Shown piece after piece: positions 21,079 through 29,942 of a stretch of 64,000 nucleotides of DNA (within the stretch, counting starts at the first letter, position 1; each line of letters starts with the position of its first letter). Below the pieces are notes generated by a model that was not told the DNA's origin, did no database searches, and was given only the letters and a program-made list of their open reading frames with translations. This DNA comes from Gammaproteobacteria bacterium (GTDB taxonomy: Bacteria; Pseudomonadota; Gammaproteobacteria; JASBUN01). A program made the translations under genes and the position numbers. The stretch is from assembly GCA_030147845.1 (NCBI GenBank), contig JASBUN010000005.1, positions 1-64,000 of the forward strand, given 5' to 3'.

Positions 21079-22089
21079 TCAGGCGATGACATCCAATTCG
21101 GACAACAGCGCGTAAAGCGGGCCCAGTTCGTCATAACGACTGGCGACGTCGGCGACGTACGCGAGCGTGCGCGGAATGTCCTGCAAATAGCCGGGTTTGC
21201 CGTCGCGATGATTCAGGCGGGCAAAAATGCCGCTGGCCTTGAAGTGGCGCTGTACGCCCATTAGATCGAACCAGCGCAGAAATTGCTGTTCGTTTTCCTC
21301 GCGCAGGATACCCGAGTGCAACGCCAGATCGTGATAACCCCGCACCCACGCCTCCACTTGCGCGCGCGGCCAGGCGATATAGCAGTCGCGCAGCAAGGAC
21401 ACTAGATCGTAGGTGATCGGCCCCATGACGGCGTCCTGAAAATCCAAGATACCGGGGTTGTGCTGCGCGGTGACCAGCAGGTTGCGTGAATGGTAATCGC
21501 GATGCACCGCCACCTGCGGCTGCTCGAGGGCGGCAGCGGCCAAAAACGTGAAAGCCTGGTCCAATGTCTCGTGCTGGCGCGGGTTCAGCGTGAAGCGGCG
21601 GTGGCGCCCCAGATACCACTCCCGAAACAGCTCCATTTCGGTTAGCAGACGTTCACGGCCATAGGGCGGTAAGGGATACGTACCCGGCCCACAGGCTTGC
21701 AATGTAATCAGTGCGCCCAGCGCGTCGCCATATAAACGTTCAACCGAATCGGCATTGAGTTCGTGCAAGTACAAGCGCGTGCCAAAATCCGACAACAGCA
21801 AAAATCCCTGTTTCAGGTCGGCATGGTAGACCTGTGGCACGTTGACCCCAAGGGCGCGGAAAGACTGCGCCACGGCGATGAACGGCCGGCAATCTTCCTG
21901 TGCCGGCGGCGCATCCATCGCAATGCGTGTGTGACCAGCATAGAAAACGCGGAAATAGCGCCGGAAGCTGGCGTCGTGGGAGGCCGGCTCCATGTCGAAC
22001 GACGGTAATCCAACCTCATCTCGCAACCAGCGCTGCAATTGTTCTATACGTTCTGGCAACACCTGTCTCCGGCCGCCCTCAGGCGGCAT
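21079..22089 (-). CDS. amgK: N-acetylmuramate/N-acetylglucosamine kinase
   Basis: An aminoglycoside-phosphotransferase-fold kinase with the catalytic loop VAVHRDYHSRNLL and metal-binding ILDFQDAVMG. With murU next door it fits AmgK, which phosphorylates the anomeric position of recovered MurNAc. The start is unsettled. The ATG at 22087-22089 has no ribosome site. GTG 22062 or TTG 22059 follow a GGAG by 4 and 7 bases and begin nearer the conserved PERIEQLQRWL helix. The open frame continues to 22179 with low-complexity residues, which I discount. It is divergent from lptD across a repeat-bearing gap. Confidence 0.88.
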   Translation of the reverse strand: MPPEGGRRQVLPERIEQLQRWLRDEVGLPSFDMEPASHDASFRRYFRVFYAGHTRIAMDAPPAQEDCRPFIAVAQSFRALGVNVPQVYHADLKQGFLLLSDFGTRLYLHELNADSVERLYGDALGALITLQACGPGTYPLPPYGRERLLTEMELFREWYLGRHRRFTLNPRQHETLDQAFTFLAAAALEQPQVAVHRDYHSRNLLVTAQHNPGILDFQDAVMGPITYDLVSLLRDCYIAWPRAQVEAWVRGYHDLALHSGILREENEQQFLRWFDLMGVQRHFKASGIFARLNHRDGKPGYLQDIPRTLAYVADVASRYDELGPLYALLSELDVIA

Positions 22090-22224
22090 TCCGCACCGCG
22101 CCCTGGTCGCAGTGGACACGAGTGAAGCCGCGCTCGCGCGCAGTCTACACCAATGACTTCGTCGCCTACCAGCCGACACCGACTGCGGCCCTGGGCACAG
22201 CCAGCGTGCCGTGCTCTGTATGAT

Positions 22225-22306
22225 GCACGGATGAATCCGTGCCTACAAAACCCCGTCACAACCAAGCGCGTAACGTACGATATTGTAGGCACGGCTTCAG
22301 CCGTGC
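22225..22306 (+). repeat. Palindromic intergenic repeat unit (copy 1)
   Basis: An 82-base unit bounded by two 18-base palindromes. The left is GCACGGATGAATCCGTGC (22225-22242) and the right is GCACGGCTTCAGCCGTGC (22289-22306). CCTACAA and TTGTAGG follow or precede them, facing inward, so the whole unit is itself an imperfect inverted repeat. The interior holds a CGCGTA-centred stretch shared with the copies at 41.7-42.0 and 60.4 kb. It lies in the 602-base amgK-lptD divergent gap, where no gene is credible. Confidence 0.85.
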
Positions 22307-22341
22307 ACGGGCCTGCTTTGGTCCATCCACGCATGGCTGAA

Positions 22342-22388
22342 ACGCATAAGCCTGGGTTTTCTTTGCGTGCCCGGCGGCTTGGCGGGAG
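22342..22388 (+). repeat. Second repeat module (copy 1)
   Basis: A 47-base stretch beginning ACGCATAAGCCTGGGTTTTC and ending GGCTTGGCGGGAG. It is the reverse complement, with some differences, of 41833-41881. It lies 35 bases after palindromic unit 1, so the two modules travel together. The rest of the gap up to 22691 shows nothing I can name. Confidence 0.6.
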
Positions 22389-22691
22389 CTTACGGTTTGG
22401 CCAGATCGCGCGATGCACTCGCAAACGCGCAAAGCGCGCCAAAACCGATGCTTTGAACGCCTTTTCGGGTTTCATACTCATTTGTGATAAAAACCGTTTC
22501 ATATCCAACAGCGGCTAGTTTCCGTACGCCCAATGTCGCCCGCGGCGGCTGCCGAGCAACCTAAATTTGATGCCAAACGCAAACTGTGCGATTTTAGCCA
22601 GCTTACGGTACGCGCACGGCACGCCGACCTCGGACGTTACGGCAAATCCGCGCCGGCGCCACCGGCGCAGCGCCAACAACGAGAAAAAATT

Positions 22692-25151
22692 TTGGGCAAG
22701 ACCAGTAAGCACTTGTATTCACTCGCCACCGGCCTTGCCCTTGTAGGACTCGCTCCCTATCCCGCGACCGCCGGCACAGATAGCGCCTGGGTCTGCCATG
22801 CGGACGCAACCGGTGCATGGGACTGCCAGCGCAAAGGTGGCGGTTCGGCCCCGGCGGCCGGCACCCCAGCCGCGGCAACTACGCCGGGCACGTCACCGGC
22901 GGTGACGCCGAAGCCACCAGCGGCAGCGCTACCGAGCACTCCGAGCACTGCGGCTGCGCCCCGTGCCTCAGCGCCGGCGACGGCTATGCCGAGCGCAGCC
23001 CCGGCGGCTACCGGCGCCGGCGCGGAGCCGACAGCGCGGCGGCCGACTGCCTGCGGACCGGCGCCAACGACGCCGTTTGTGCCCGGCCCGGCCGACGGCC
23101 TTACCCGTATCAATGCTGATCAGAGCAGCGGCACACAACAACATTTTGTGCTCTCCGGCAACGTCGAAGTGGCACGCGACAACCAACGCCTGCGCGCCGA
23201 CCATGTTATCTACGACCAAGCCAGCGACCGGGCTACCGCCGAGGGGCACGTGCGATTGCGCCAGCCGGGGCTCCAGATCACCGGTCCATCCGGCCACGTA
23301 CAGGTGCATGGCGACAGCGGCGCCTTTGATCAGGCCCATTACGAGCTGCCACGCTACAATGCGCGCGGCGACGCGGCGCGCATCGAGAAGCTCGACAGCG
23401 ATCGCACGCGCTTGCAGCAAGCCATCTACACCACCTGTCCGGCGCAGAACCCGGCCTGGATACTGAGCGCGAGCAAAGTAGACCTATATCAGCGCGAAGG
23501 CATCGGTACCGCGCGCAACGTCACGGTGCGTTTCCAGCATGTTCCGCTGTTCTACACACCCTACCTAAGTTTCCCGATCGACAATCGCCGAAAATCGGGC
23601 TTTCTGGCCCCTAGCGCGGGCAGTTCGGGCAATTCCGGCGCTGAATTGAGCATTCCGTACTACTGGAATATCGCCCCCAACCAGGATGCCACCATCACGC
23701 CGCGCATACTCGCCAAACGCGGGCTGCAGCTAAATGGTGAGTACCGCTATCTGACCAGCAATACTCGCGGCATTCTGGGTGCCGAGTATCTGCCCAACGA
23801 TCGCGTTTACGGCAAGGACCGCTGGCTGGTGGGCTATCAGCAGCAGGGTTCGTACGGTCCGCACTGGTCGACCAATGTCTCGCTTAACAGCGCCTCGGAT
23901 GCCAATTATTTCCGGGACTTGGGGCAAACACTAAGCCTGGCCAGCACCACCAGCCTGGAACGGCGCGCCGATCTGAGTTACAACAATGGCCCGTGGTCGG
24001 TGCTCGGCCGAGTACAAAATTTCCAAGCGTTAGGCACTACATCAGGCACTTACGCGCGCCTACCGCAGCTGGTCGTAAACGCCGATTTGCCCGATCCCAA
24101 TCGGCCGCTGACCTATCACATCTACGGCGAAGCGGTACGTTTCGGTCAAAACGGCAGCGCCGTGACCGGTGACCGATTGGACTTGTATCCCGGCGTCAGC
24201 ATGAATCTGCATGGCCCGGCTTGGTACGTAACGCCCAAGGCGAGCGTGCGTTTTACGCAATATGCGCTGGATAATCCGGCTCCCGGTCAGGCCGCCAGTC
24301 CGGACCGCACGACGCCGATATTGAGCCTGGACAGCGGACTGTACTTCGAACGCGACACCGCCTTCGGTGGCCACCCATTGGTGCAGACGCTGGAGCCGCG
24401 CCTGTATTATTTATATGTGCCGTACACCAACCAATCGGCATTCCCGGTGTTCGATACCACCGCGCTGGATTTCAGATTTGCGCAACTATTCCGCGAAAAC
24501 CGCTTCACTGGTGCCGATCGGCAAGGCGACGCCAATCAGGTCGCCGCGGCGGTCACGACCCGATTCCTGGATAGCCGTAGCGGACAGGAGCGCTTGCGCG
24601 CAAGCCTGGGCGAGATTTTCTATTTTCGAGACCGGCGCGTAATTTTACCCGGCGAGAGCGTCGATCGCAGCAGCCGCTCGGCGCTGGTGAGCGAGGTGGC
24701 CGCCGCCGTCAGCCAACGTTCCTCGGTTTCCACTGCCTGGCAATGGGATCCGAGCAGCCGCCAGACCGACAAAGCAGTGCTGCGCTATCACTACCAGGTC
24801 GACCAGCGCCGTATCCTCAACTTGGAGTACCGTTATTTACGCGGCTACGTCAAACAGGTCGACGCTTCCGCGCTGTGGCCACTATCGCGCAGTTGGAACG
24901 CCTTGGCGCGCTGGAACTATTCGGTGAGCGACAATAAGACGCTGGAAGCCTTCGCCGGTGTCGAGTACAACAACTGTTGCTGGGCCGTGCGGGTGGTGGG
25001 GCGGCGCTACGTGAATGGTTTCGGCGGCGCCGAAAATACCGCGATTTACCTACAGTTAGTGCTCAAAGGTCTGACCAGCGTCGGTACGCACGTCGAACAG
25101 CTGCTCGAGCGTGGTATCCTAGGCTACGGCAACGACCTGTACGTGCAATAA
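22692..25151 (+). CDS. lptD: LPS-assembly protein LptD
   Basis: LptD, the outer-membrane barrel that inserts lipopolysaccharide with LptE. It has a signal peptide (residues 1-27, ending PATA), then an Ala/Pro/Thr-rich low-complexity linker (about 50-125), an OstA/LptA-like jellyroll (about 140-270) and the C-terminal barrel. Disulfide-forming cysteines are visible: Cys35 (or Cys45) near the N-terminus, Cys249 (TTCPAQNPAW) and the adjacent pair Cys762-Cys763 (NNCCW), matching E. coli Cys31, Cys173, Cys724 and Cys725. No ATG precedes the signal peptide closely. TTG 22692 is chosen, giving 819 residues; the frame runs up to an ATG at 22533. It is followed by surA, which helps fold LptD. Confidence 0.94.
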   Translation: MGKTSKHLYSLATGLALVGLAPYPATAGTDSAWVCHADATGAWDCQRKGGGSAPAAGTPAAATTPGTSPAVTPKPPAAALPSTPSTAAAPRASAPATAMPSAAPAATGAGAEPTARRPTACGPAPTTPFVPGPADGLTRINADQSSGTQQHFVLSGNVEVARDNQRLRADHVIYDQASDRATAEGHVRLRQPGLQITGPSGHVQVHGDSGAFDQAHYELPRYNARGDAARIEKLDSDRTRLQQAIYTTCPAQNPAWILSASKVDLYQREGIGTARNVTVRFQHVPLFYTPYLSFPIDNRRKSGFLAPSAGSSGNSGAELSIPYYWNIAPNQDATITPRILAKRGLQLNGEYRYLTSNTRGILGAEYLPNDRVYGKDRWLVGYQQQGSYGPHWSTNVSLNSASDANYFRDLGQTLSLASTTSLERRADLSYNNGPWSVLGRVQNFQALGTTSGTYARLPQLVVNADLPDPNRPLTYHIYGEAVRFGQNGSAVTGDRLDLYPGVSMNLHGPAWYVTPKASVRFTQYALDNPAPGQAASPDRTTPILSLDSGLYFERDTAFGGHPLVQTLEPRLYYLYVPYTNQSAFPVFDTTALDFRFAQLFRENRFTGADRQGDANQVAAAVTTRFLDSRSGQERLRASLGEIFYFRDRRVILPGESVDRSSRSALVSEVAAAVSQRSSVSTAWQWDPSSRQTDKAVLRYHYQVDQRRILNLEYRYLRGYVKQVDASALWPLSRSWNALARWNYSVSDNKTLEAFAGVEYNNCCWAVRVVGRRYVNGFGGAENTAIYLQLVLKGLTSVGTHVEQLLERGILGYGNDLYVQ

Positions 25152-25220
25152 CGTCAACCGCCCGATCCGGCGTATCGCCACCGGGCCGGTTGGACATCCA
25201 TATTTAGGACCGTGAAAGCA

Positions 25221-26537
25221 ATGCCATCCATGATCACTCGTCTCGCTTCGACACTGCTGCTCCTATTCGCCGCCCTGTTAGCCAACGCGCAGACTACGCC
25301 CGGCACCGGAACGGACACACCTGTGCCACTCGACCGCATCGTCGCCGTCGTTAATAACGACGTTATCCTGAAAAGCGAATTGGATGATTTCCTGCGCAGC
25401 GTCAAGGCCCGACTGCGCAGTCAACATACCACGCTGCCGCCGGAGTCGGTTCTGGAGAAACAAGCGCTCGATCGCCTGGTCATGGATCGCCTGCAATTGC
25501 AAATGGCCGAGCAGACCGGCATTCGCGTCGATGACGAAACATTAAACCGCGCCATTCAAGACATCGCCCAACGCAATCAACTTAGCATGGAGCAATTCCG
25601 CGAGACGCTGGCGAGCGAAGGCTATAGCTTCGCCAAGTTTCGCGAAAATATTCGTGATCAGATCACGATTACGCGTTTGCAGCAACGCAATGTCGATAAC
25701 CACGTGCAGGTCAGCGAACAGGAAGTCGACAACTTCCTGTCCAATCCGCAAAATCGCGCCGACGATCGCCTTTATGAAATCCAGCATATCCTCGTGTCAG
25801 TACCGGATGCTGCCTCGCCCGAACAAATTCAAGCGGCGCGACTCAAAGCGGACAGCATACTGACCAAGCTGCGCGGCGGCGCTGATTTCGGTGAAACCGC
25901 GGTATCGATGTCCGACGGCCAGCGCGCGCTGCAAGGCGGTATGCTCGGCTGGTTTCCGGCCGGACAAGTGCCGACCCTGTTTCTGCCCTCGATCCAGAAG
26001 ATGAAACCGGGCGACATCAGCGATATTATCCGCAGCCCGAGCGGATTTCATATCCTCAAACTGGTGGCGGTCAAGGGCGCACAAAAGCACGTCATCGAGC
26101 AGACGCACGCGCGCCATATCCTGATACGCACCAATGAAGTGGTTTCCGACAATGATGCGCGGTCGCGCCTGGAGCAATTGCGTCAGCGTATCCTCGGCGG
26201 CGACAGCTTCGCCGAACTGGCGCGCTCGCACTCCGACGACACCGCTTCGGCGCGCAAGGGCGGCGACCTCGGCTGGGTCAACCCAGGCGAGACGGTGCCG
26301 GAATTCCAACGTGAGATGGACAAGCTCGCCCCCGGACAAATCAGCGAGCCGTTCAAAACGCCGTTCGGATGGCATATCGTGCAAGTAATCGCGCGGCGCC
26401 AATACGATGATACCCAACAGTACAAACGCACCAAGGCGCGTGAGGCTATCCGTGCCCGCAAGCAGCGTGAAGCATTGGAGCTGTGGTTACGGCGGCTGCG
26501 CGACGAAGCCTATATCGAATATCGACTGAAATCCTGA
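25221..26537 (+). CDS. surA: Periplasmic chaperone / peptidyl-prolyl isomerase SurA
   Basis: SurA, the periplasmic chaperone for outer-membrane proteins. A signal peptide ending LLANAQ is followed by the N-terminal chaperone domain starting LDRIVAVVNNDVILKSEL. Two parvulin domains begin at YEIQHILVSVPD and THARHILIRTNE, and a short C-terminal helix closes the chaperone core. It has 438 residues from the ATG at 25221, which follows AGGA by 11 bases. A GTG at 25212 (only 2 bases from AGGA) and an ATG at 25230 are alternatives. It lies between lptD and pdxA as in E. coli. Confidence 0.96.
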   Translation: MPSMITRLASTLLLLFAALLANAQTTPGTGTDTPVPLDRIVAVVNNDVILKSELDDFLRSVKARLRSQHTTLPPESVLEKQALDRLVMDRLQLQMAEQTGIRVDDETLNRAIQDIAQRNQLSMEQFRETLASEGYSFAKFRENIRDQITITRLQQRNVDNHVQVSEQEVDNFLSNPQNRADDRLYEIQHILVSVPDAASPEQIQAARLKADSILTKLRGGADFGETAVSMSDGQRALQGGMLGWFPAGQVPTLFLPSIQKMKPGDISDIIRSPSGFHILKLVAVKGAQKHVIEQTHARHILIRTNEVVSDNDARSRLEQLRQRILGGDSFAELARSHSDDTASARKGGDLGWVNPGETVPEFQREMDKLAPGQISEPFKTPFGWHIVQVIARRQYDDTQQYKRTKAREAIRARKQREALELWLRRLRDEAYIEYRLKS

Positions 26538-26581
26538 GCGCACGGGCCTGGGCCCGTACCGCATGCCGGCATGTGCACGCA

Positions 26582-27592
26582 ATGTCCCCTGAGATCGCCC
26601 GTATCGCATTAACTCCCGGTGAGCCGGCCGGCATCGGCCCGGACCTGTGCGCCGAGTTGGCGTGGCAAGAGCACGACGCTCAGTTGATTGCGTTCGCCGA
26701 TCCGGAGCTGTTGCAACAACGCGCGAAACAACTCGGCCGGGCGCTGTATCTGCTGCCGTTCGACGCCAATGCGGCACCCAGCCGATGCCCGCCAGGGACG
26801 CTCTATCATGTTCCCATCGCGCTGCGCGCGCCGGCCGCTTGCGGGCATCTGGACACGGCCAATGCCGCGTACGTGCTCGACACCCTCGAACAAGCCTGTC
26901 GCGCCTGCCAACTGCGTCAATGCGATGCGCTGGTCACCGGGCCGGTACACAAGGGCGTGATCAATGACGCCGGCATCGCCTTTAGCGGCCACACCGAATT
27001 TCTGGCACAACAATGTGGTGTCGACGACGTTGTCATGATGCTGGCCGCACCGGGCCTGCGCGTGGCATTGGTGACCACGCATATACCGTTACGCGAGGTC
27101 AGCGCCGCAATCACGCCGGCGCGTCTGCGGCATGTCATGCAGGTGCTTGCCGACGAGCTGCGCAACTCGTTCGGAATCGAACGCCCGAGGCTGTTGGTCT
27201 GCGGCCTCAACCCGCACGCCGGCGAAGGTGGTCATCTCGGCCGCGAGGAACTGGACATCATCGAACCAACGCTGGAATCGCTGCGCGCGGACGGTCTGCA
27301 GATCGTCGGTCCGCTACCCGCCGACACCTTGTTCATTGCTAAATATCTCGATCAGTGCGACGCCGTGGTGGCGATGTATCATGATCAGGGACTGCCGGTG
27401 CTCAAACACATGGGTTTCGGGCGAGCGGTCAATATCACCCTTGGTCTACCGATCATCCGCACATCAGTGGATCACGGCACTGCCCTGGAGCTGGCCGGCG
27501 TCGGCGGTGTCGACAGCGGCAGTATGAACACGGCGTTGGCAACGGCGCTGGCCATGGTCCGCGCACGTGCGGCGGCCGGTAAACTCGTATGA
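26582..27592 (+). CDS. pdxA: 4-hydroxythreonine-4-phosphate dehydrogenase
   Basis: PdxA oxidises 4-phosphohydroxy-L-threonine in the DXP-dependent pyridoxal phosphate pathway. TPGEPAGIGPD opens the protein. FSGHTEFLAQQ, CGLNPHAGEGG, MYHDQGLPVLKHMGF and RTSVDHGTALELAG carry the metal-binding histidines and substrate loops. It has 336 residues from the ATG at 26582; a frame reaching back to 26483 overlaps surA and is rejected. The stop overlaps the rsmA ATG by four bases. PLP is the cofactor of several enzymes in this window (GcvP, IlvA, the aminotransferase). Confidence 0.96.
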   Translation: MSPEIARIALTPGEPAGIGPDLCAELAWQEHDAQLIAFADPELLQQRAKQLGRALYLLPFDANAAPSRCPPGTLYHVPIALRAPAACGHLDTANAAYVLDTLEQACRACQLRQCDALVTGPVHKGVINDAGIAFSGHTEFLAQQCGVDDVVMMLAAPGLRVALVTTHIPLREVSAAITPARLRHVMQVLADELRNSFGIERPRLLVCGLNPHAGEGGHLGREELDIIEPTLESLRADGLQIVGPLPADTLFIAKYLDQCDAVVAMYHDQGLPVLKHMGFGRAVNITLGLPIIRTSVDHGTALELAGVGGVDSGSMNTALATALAMVRARAAAGKLV

Positions 27593-28476
27593 CCAGGCGC
27601 GCCACCGACGCTGCGCGCGGCTCCCGCGGTCGCGCCGAAAACTCGCAGCATCGCGCGCGTAAGCGCTTTGGGCAGCACTTTCTACATGACGACGGCGTGA
27701 TTCGCCGAATCCTCCATGCGCTCGCACCTGAGGCCGGGCAAGCACTGGTAGAGATCGGCCCGGGACTCGGTGCGCTGACCTTACCGCTATTGCAACGTGT
27801 CGGCACCCTGCAGGCGGTGGAACTGGATCGCGACGTTATCCCGCTATTACGTGAACAGTGCGCAGCGCTCGGCGATCTGCGCCTGCATAGCGCCGACGCG
27901 CTGAGCTTCGATTTTCGCACGCTCGCCGCAGCCGACCAGCGGCTGCGCATCGTCGGTAACCTGCCCTACAACATCTCCACGCCGCTGCTGTTTCATCTGA
28001 TCGACCAGCTCAATTGTATTCAGGACATGCACTTCATGTTGCAAAAGGAGGTGGTCGAACGCATGGCCGCCTGCCCCGGCAACGGCGATTACGGTCGCTT
28101 GTCGGTAATGGTGCAGCTACATTGCGAGGTGATCCCATTGTTCGATATTGGACGCGGCGCGTTCCGGCCACCGCCTAAGGTCGAATCACGCCTCGTACGC
28201 CTGCTGCCGCACACCCAACCGCCGGTCGATGTACGCGATCAGAGGCTGTTGGCCAAACTGGTAACGCAAGTGTTCAGCCAACGGCGAAAGACGCTGCGCA
28301 ATGGTCTCAAAGGCCTGCTCGACGTGGATCAAATCAAGGCGGCGGGGGTCGATCCCGGCGAACGCCCGGAACAATTGAGCTTGGTCGACTTCGCCGCGCT
28401 CAGTAATCAGTACAGCGTCGCACAGGCCCGTGCGACGGGCGCCGGCGCTACCAGCGACGACCCACCGACATCATAA
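27589..28476 (+). CDS. rsmA: 16S rRNA dimethyladenosine transferase RsmA (KsgA)
   Basis: RsmA dimethylates two adjacent adenosines in helix 45 of 16S rRNA. RKRFGQHFLHD at the start, the SAM loop EIGPGLGALT and the catalytic NLPYNIS motif are all intact, as is the FSQRRKTLRNGLKG block of the C-terminal domain. It has 295 residues, with an N-terminal Arg-rich extension of about 20 residues compared with E. coli. It is coupled to pdxA by overlap. Its last 29 bases overlap the convergent gene at 28448-28906. In E. coli apaG-apaH would follow directly; here five genes intervene. Confidence 0.96.
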   Translation: MTRRATDAARGSRGRAENSQHRARKRFGQHFLHDDGVIRRILHALAPEAGQALVEIGPGLGALTLPLLQRVGTLQAVELDRDVIPLLREQCAALGDLRLHSADALSFDFRTLAAADQRLRIVGNLPYNISTPLLFHLIDQLNCIQDMHFMLQKEVVERMAACPGNGDYGRLSVMVQLHCEVIPLFDIGRGAFRPPPKVESRLVRLLPHTQPPVDVRDQRLLAKLVTQVFSQRRKTLRNGLKGLLDVDQIKAAGVDPGERPEQLSLVDFAALSNQYSVAQARATGAGATSDDPPTS

Positions 28477-28906
28477 ACAGCGCACTGCTATTCCCCGAGC
28501 GGAAATTCTGGTTGGTCAGCCCGAACGATTGATTGTCGTCATGCGGCACATAAACCGGTTTGCTGTCGTCTTCGCTGTAGCCGATGCTAAGAATGAGGTT
28601 GAAGCGATTGGCCCACAACTTACCCAGACCGCCCGGACGCGCGGCCCGATCGGAGGTACTGAACTGCATTTTATAGACGCCGTTGTCCACCGACATTCGG
28701 ACCTTGGACGGAAACAGCCAGTTGGTGGTAGGTGCGTCGGAGCTCGATACACCCGATTCGAGCATGGCCGCCTCAGCGCCGCTGAGGTACGGCGTGGGCA
28801 CGCCCCCAGCCTGCGCGACAGTCGTAATCAGTACGCCGATACAGACTATAAACGCCAGATAAACCAGAGAATTAGATGCTATGTAAGTACGTTGCCGGGT
28901 TCTCAT
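28448..28906 (-). CDS. Small exported protein of unknown function
   Basis: A 152-residue protein I do not recognise. The ATG at 28904-28906 has a strong GGAGG 6 bases upstream, which supports a real gene; the frame further up to 29170 is discounted. The N-terminus looks like a signal peptide (basic MRTRQR, a hydrophobic stretch about residues 15-30, then VAQAGG). The mature part contains SGAEAAMLESG, aromatic/polar alternation such as RFNLILSIGYSED, and ends in SALFMMSVGRRW. That terminal aromatic pattern is compatible with a small outer-membrane or periplasmic beta protein (inference). It overlaps the 3' end of rsmA by 29 bases, tail to tail. Confidence 0.65.
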   Translation of the reverse strand: MRTRQRTYIASNSLVYLAFIVCIGVLITTVAQAGGVPTPYLSGAEAAMLESGVSSSDAPTTNWLFPSKVRMSVDNGVYKMQFSTSDRAARPGGLGKLWANRFNLILSIGYSEDDSKPVYVPHDDNQSFGLTNQNFRSGNSSALFMMSVGRRW

Positions 28907-29288
28907 CGTGCACCTCCACGGGCCGCTCGCAGGGGTGTCTGCGGCCACGGGGATACTATCGCTGCAGTAAGGAAAATTTTCCGTGAATCGAGTCACAAGC
29001 AAGCCGTAACCACGTCGGGTTTCCGACACCAGGTAGAATCTGCTGCGCGGCTGCGGGAACTGACCGGAATCAACGCGGCCGGACATACGGAAGACCCCAT
29101 CCACGCAAGGCACCTCCATTGCCTGATTGGCATATCGTGGGAACTGGTAGGCGCCCGGCAGAAAACCCATCGTCCATTATGATGTTAGTCGGTGTGCGCC
29201 GGAGCGCAATCATAAACAGAGCGGCGGCGTAGCCGTCCCGGCGCAAGACGAACGCCGCCACGGCGACAGCCAGCCGCCGACCAAGCCA
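28907..29288. other. Gap without a recognised gene
   Basis: 382 bases between two minus-strand genes. The only long frames are short shadow frames. The minus-strand half nearest 28906 presumably carries the leader of the small exported protein. I see no terminator, RNA gene or repeat here. Confidence 0.5.
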
Positions 29289-29807
29289 CTACATTCCAGA
29301 CATTTCCAGATCGGCCGTGACCGCCTCGACCCCGGCAGCGGCACACTTTTCATCGGTCGCGCCGGACGGCGCGCCACTGACTCCGACGCCGCCGATTACT
29401 TGGCCGCCGGCGTGTACCGGCACGCCACCTGCGGACATGATCAGACCGTCCAGCTTGCCGACCGAGAACGGTGACTTGAAACGGCCCTCAAGAGCAGAAG
29501 TAGAGGTATTAAACGCCAGCGCCGTGTGCGCCTTCTGCCGACTGATCGGCACGGTAATATCGGGTGCAAGGACATCGCGCAATACCACTTGTGGGTGGCC
29601 GCCGCGGTCGACCACGGTCACGGCTGCCTGCACGCCCTCCTTGCGGCACTGTTCGATGGCCGCCTGCGCGATTTTTAGAGCCGTTTCCATCGACATGCGC
29701 TTGAGGTTGACCAGCACCGGCTGGTCGCTCTGCGCCATACCCGCCAGCGGCGCGCCCAGCATCACACACGCGACCAGGACGGCCGCCAAACCGCGACGAA
29801 TGGACAT
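29289..29807 (-). CDS. Exported GlcG/HbpS-like (heme-binding family) protein
   Basis: A 172-residue protein of the GlcG/HbpS (DUF336) family, preceded by a signal peptide cleaved near GMAQS (about residue 25). Family marks are the segment VTVVDRGGHPQVVLRD, the KAHTALAFN helix and the closing GGVPVHAGGQVIGGVGVSGAPSG loop. In Streptomyces HbpS binds heme; other members are of unknown role, so the function here is uncertain. Export makes a periplasmic heme or redox-ligand role plausible (inference). It is divergent from pgl across 135 bases with AT-rich promoter-like sequence around 29860. Confidence 0.82.
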   Translation of the reverse strand: MSIRRGLAAVLVACVMLGAPLAGMAQSDQPVLVNLKRMSMETALKIAQAAIEQCRKEGVQAAVTVVDRGGHPQVVLRDVLAPDITVPISRQKAHTALAFNTSTSALEGRFKSPFSVGKLDGLIMSAGGVPVHAGGQVIGGVGVSGAPSGATDEKCAAAGVEAVTADLEMSGM

Positions 29808-29942
29808 AGTGTTCCCCTTTCTGTGTCGTAATCAAATGATGGGTAAGTACGTGCTATTCTTATAGCATAGAAAGCATACACCCAGCGTGGCCGATGGCGT
29901 CGCGCTCGGTCAAGCTCGTTGCGCAATCCGGGACCTAAAACT

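Noticed and set aside
22153-22518. A 121-residue plus-strand frame between amgK and lptD
   Set aside because: It consists largely of the palindromic repeat and second module; low similarity to any protein and poor start context.
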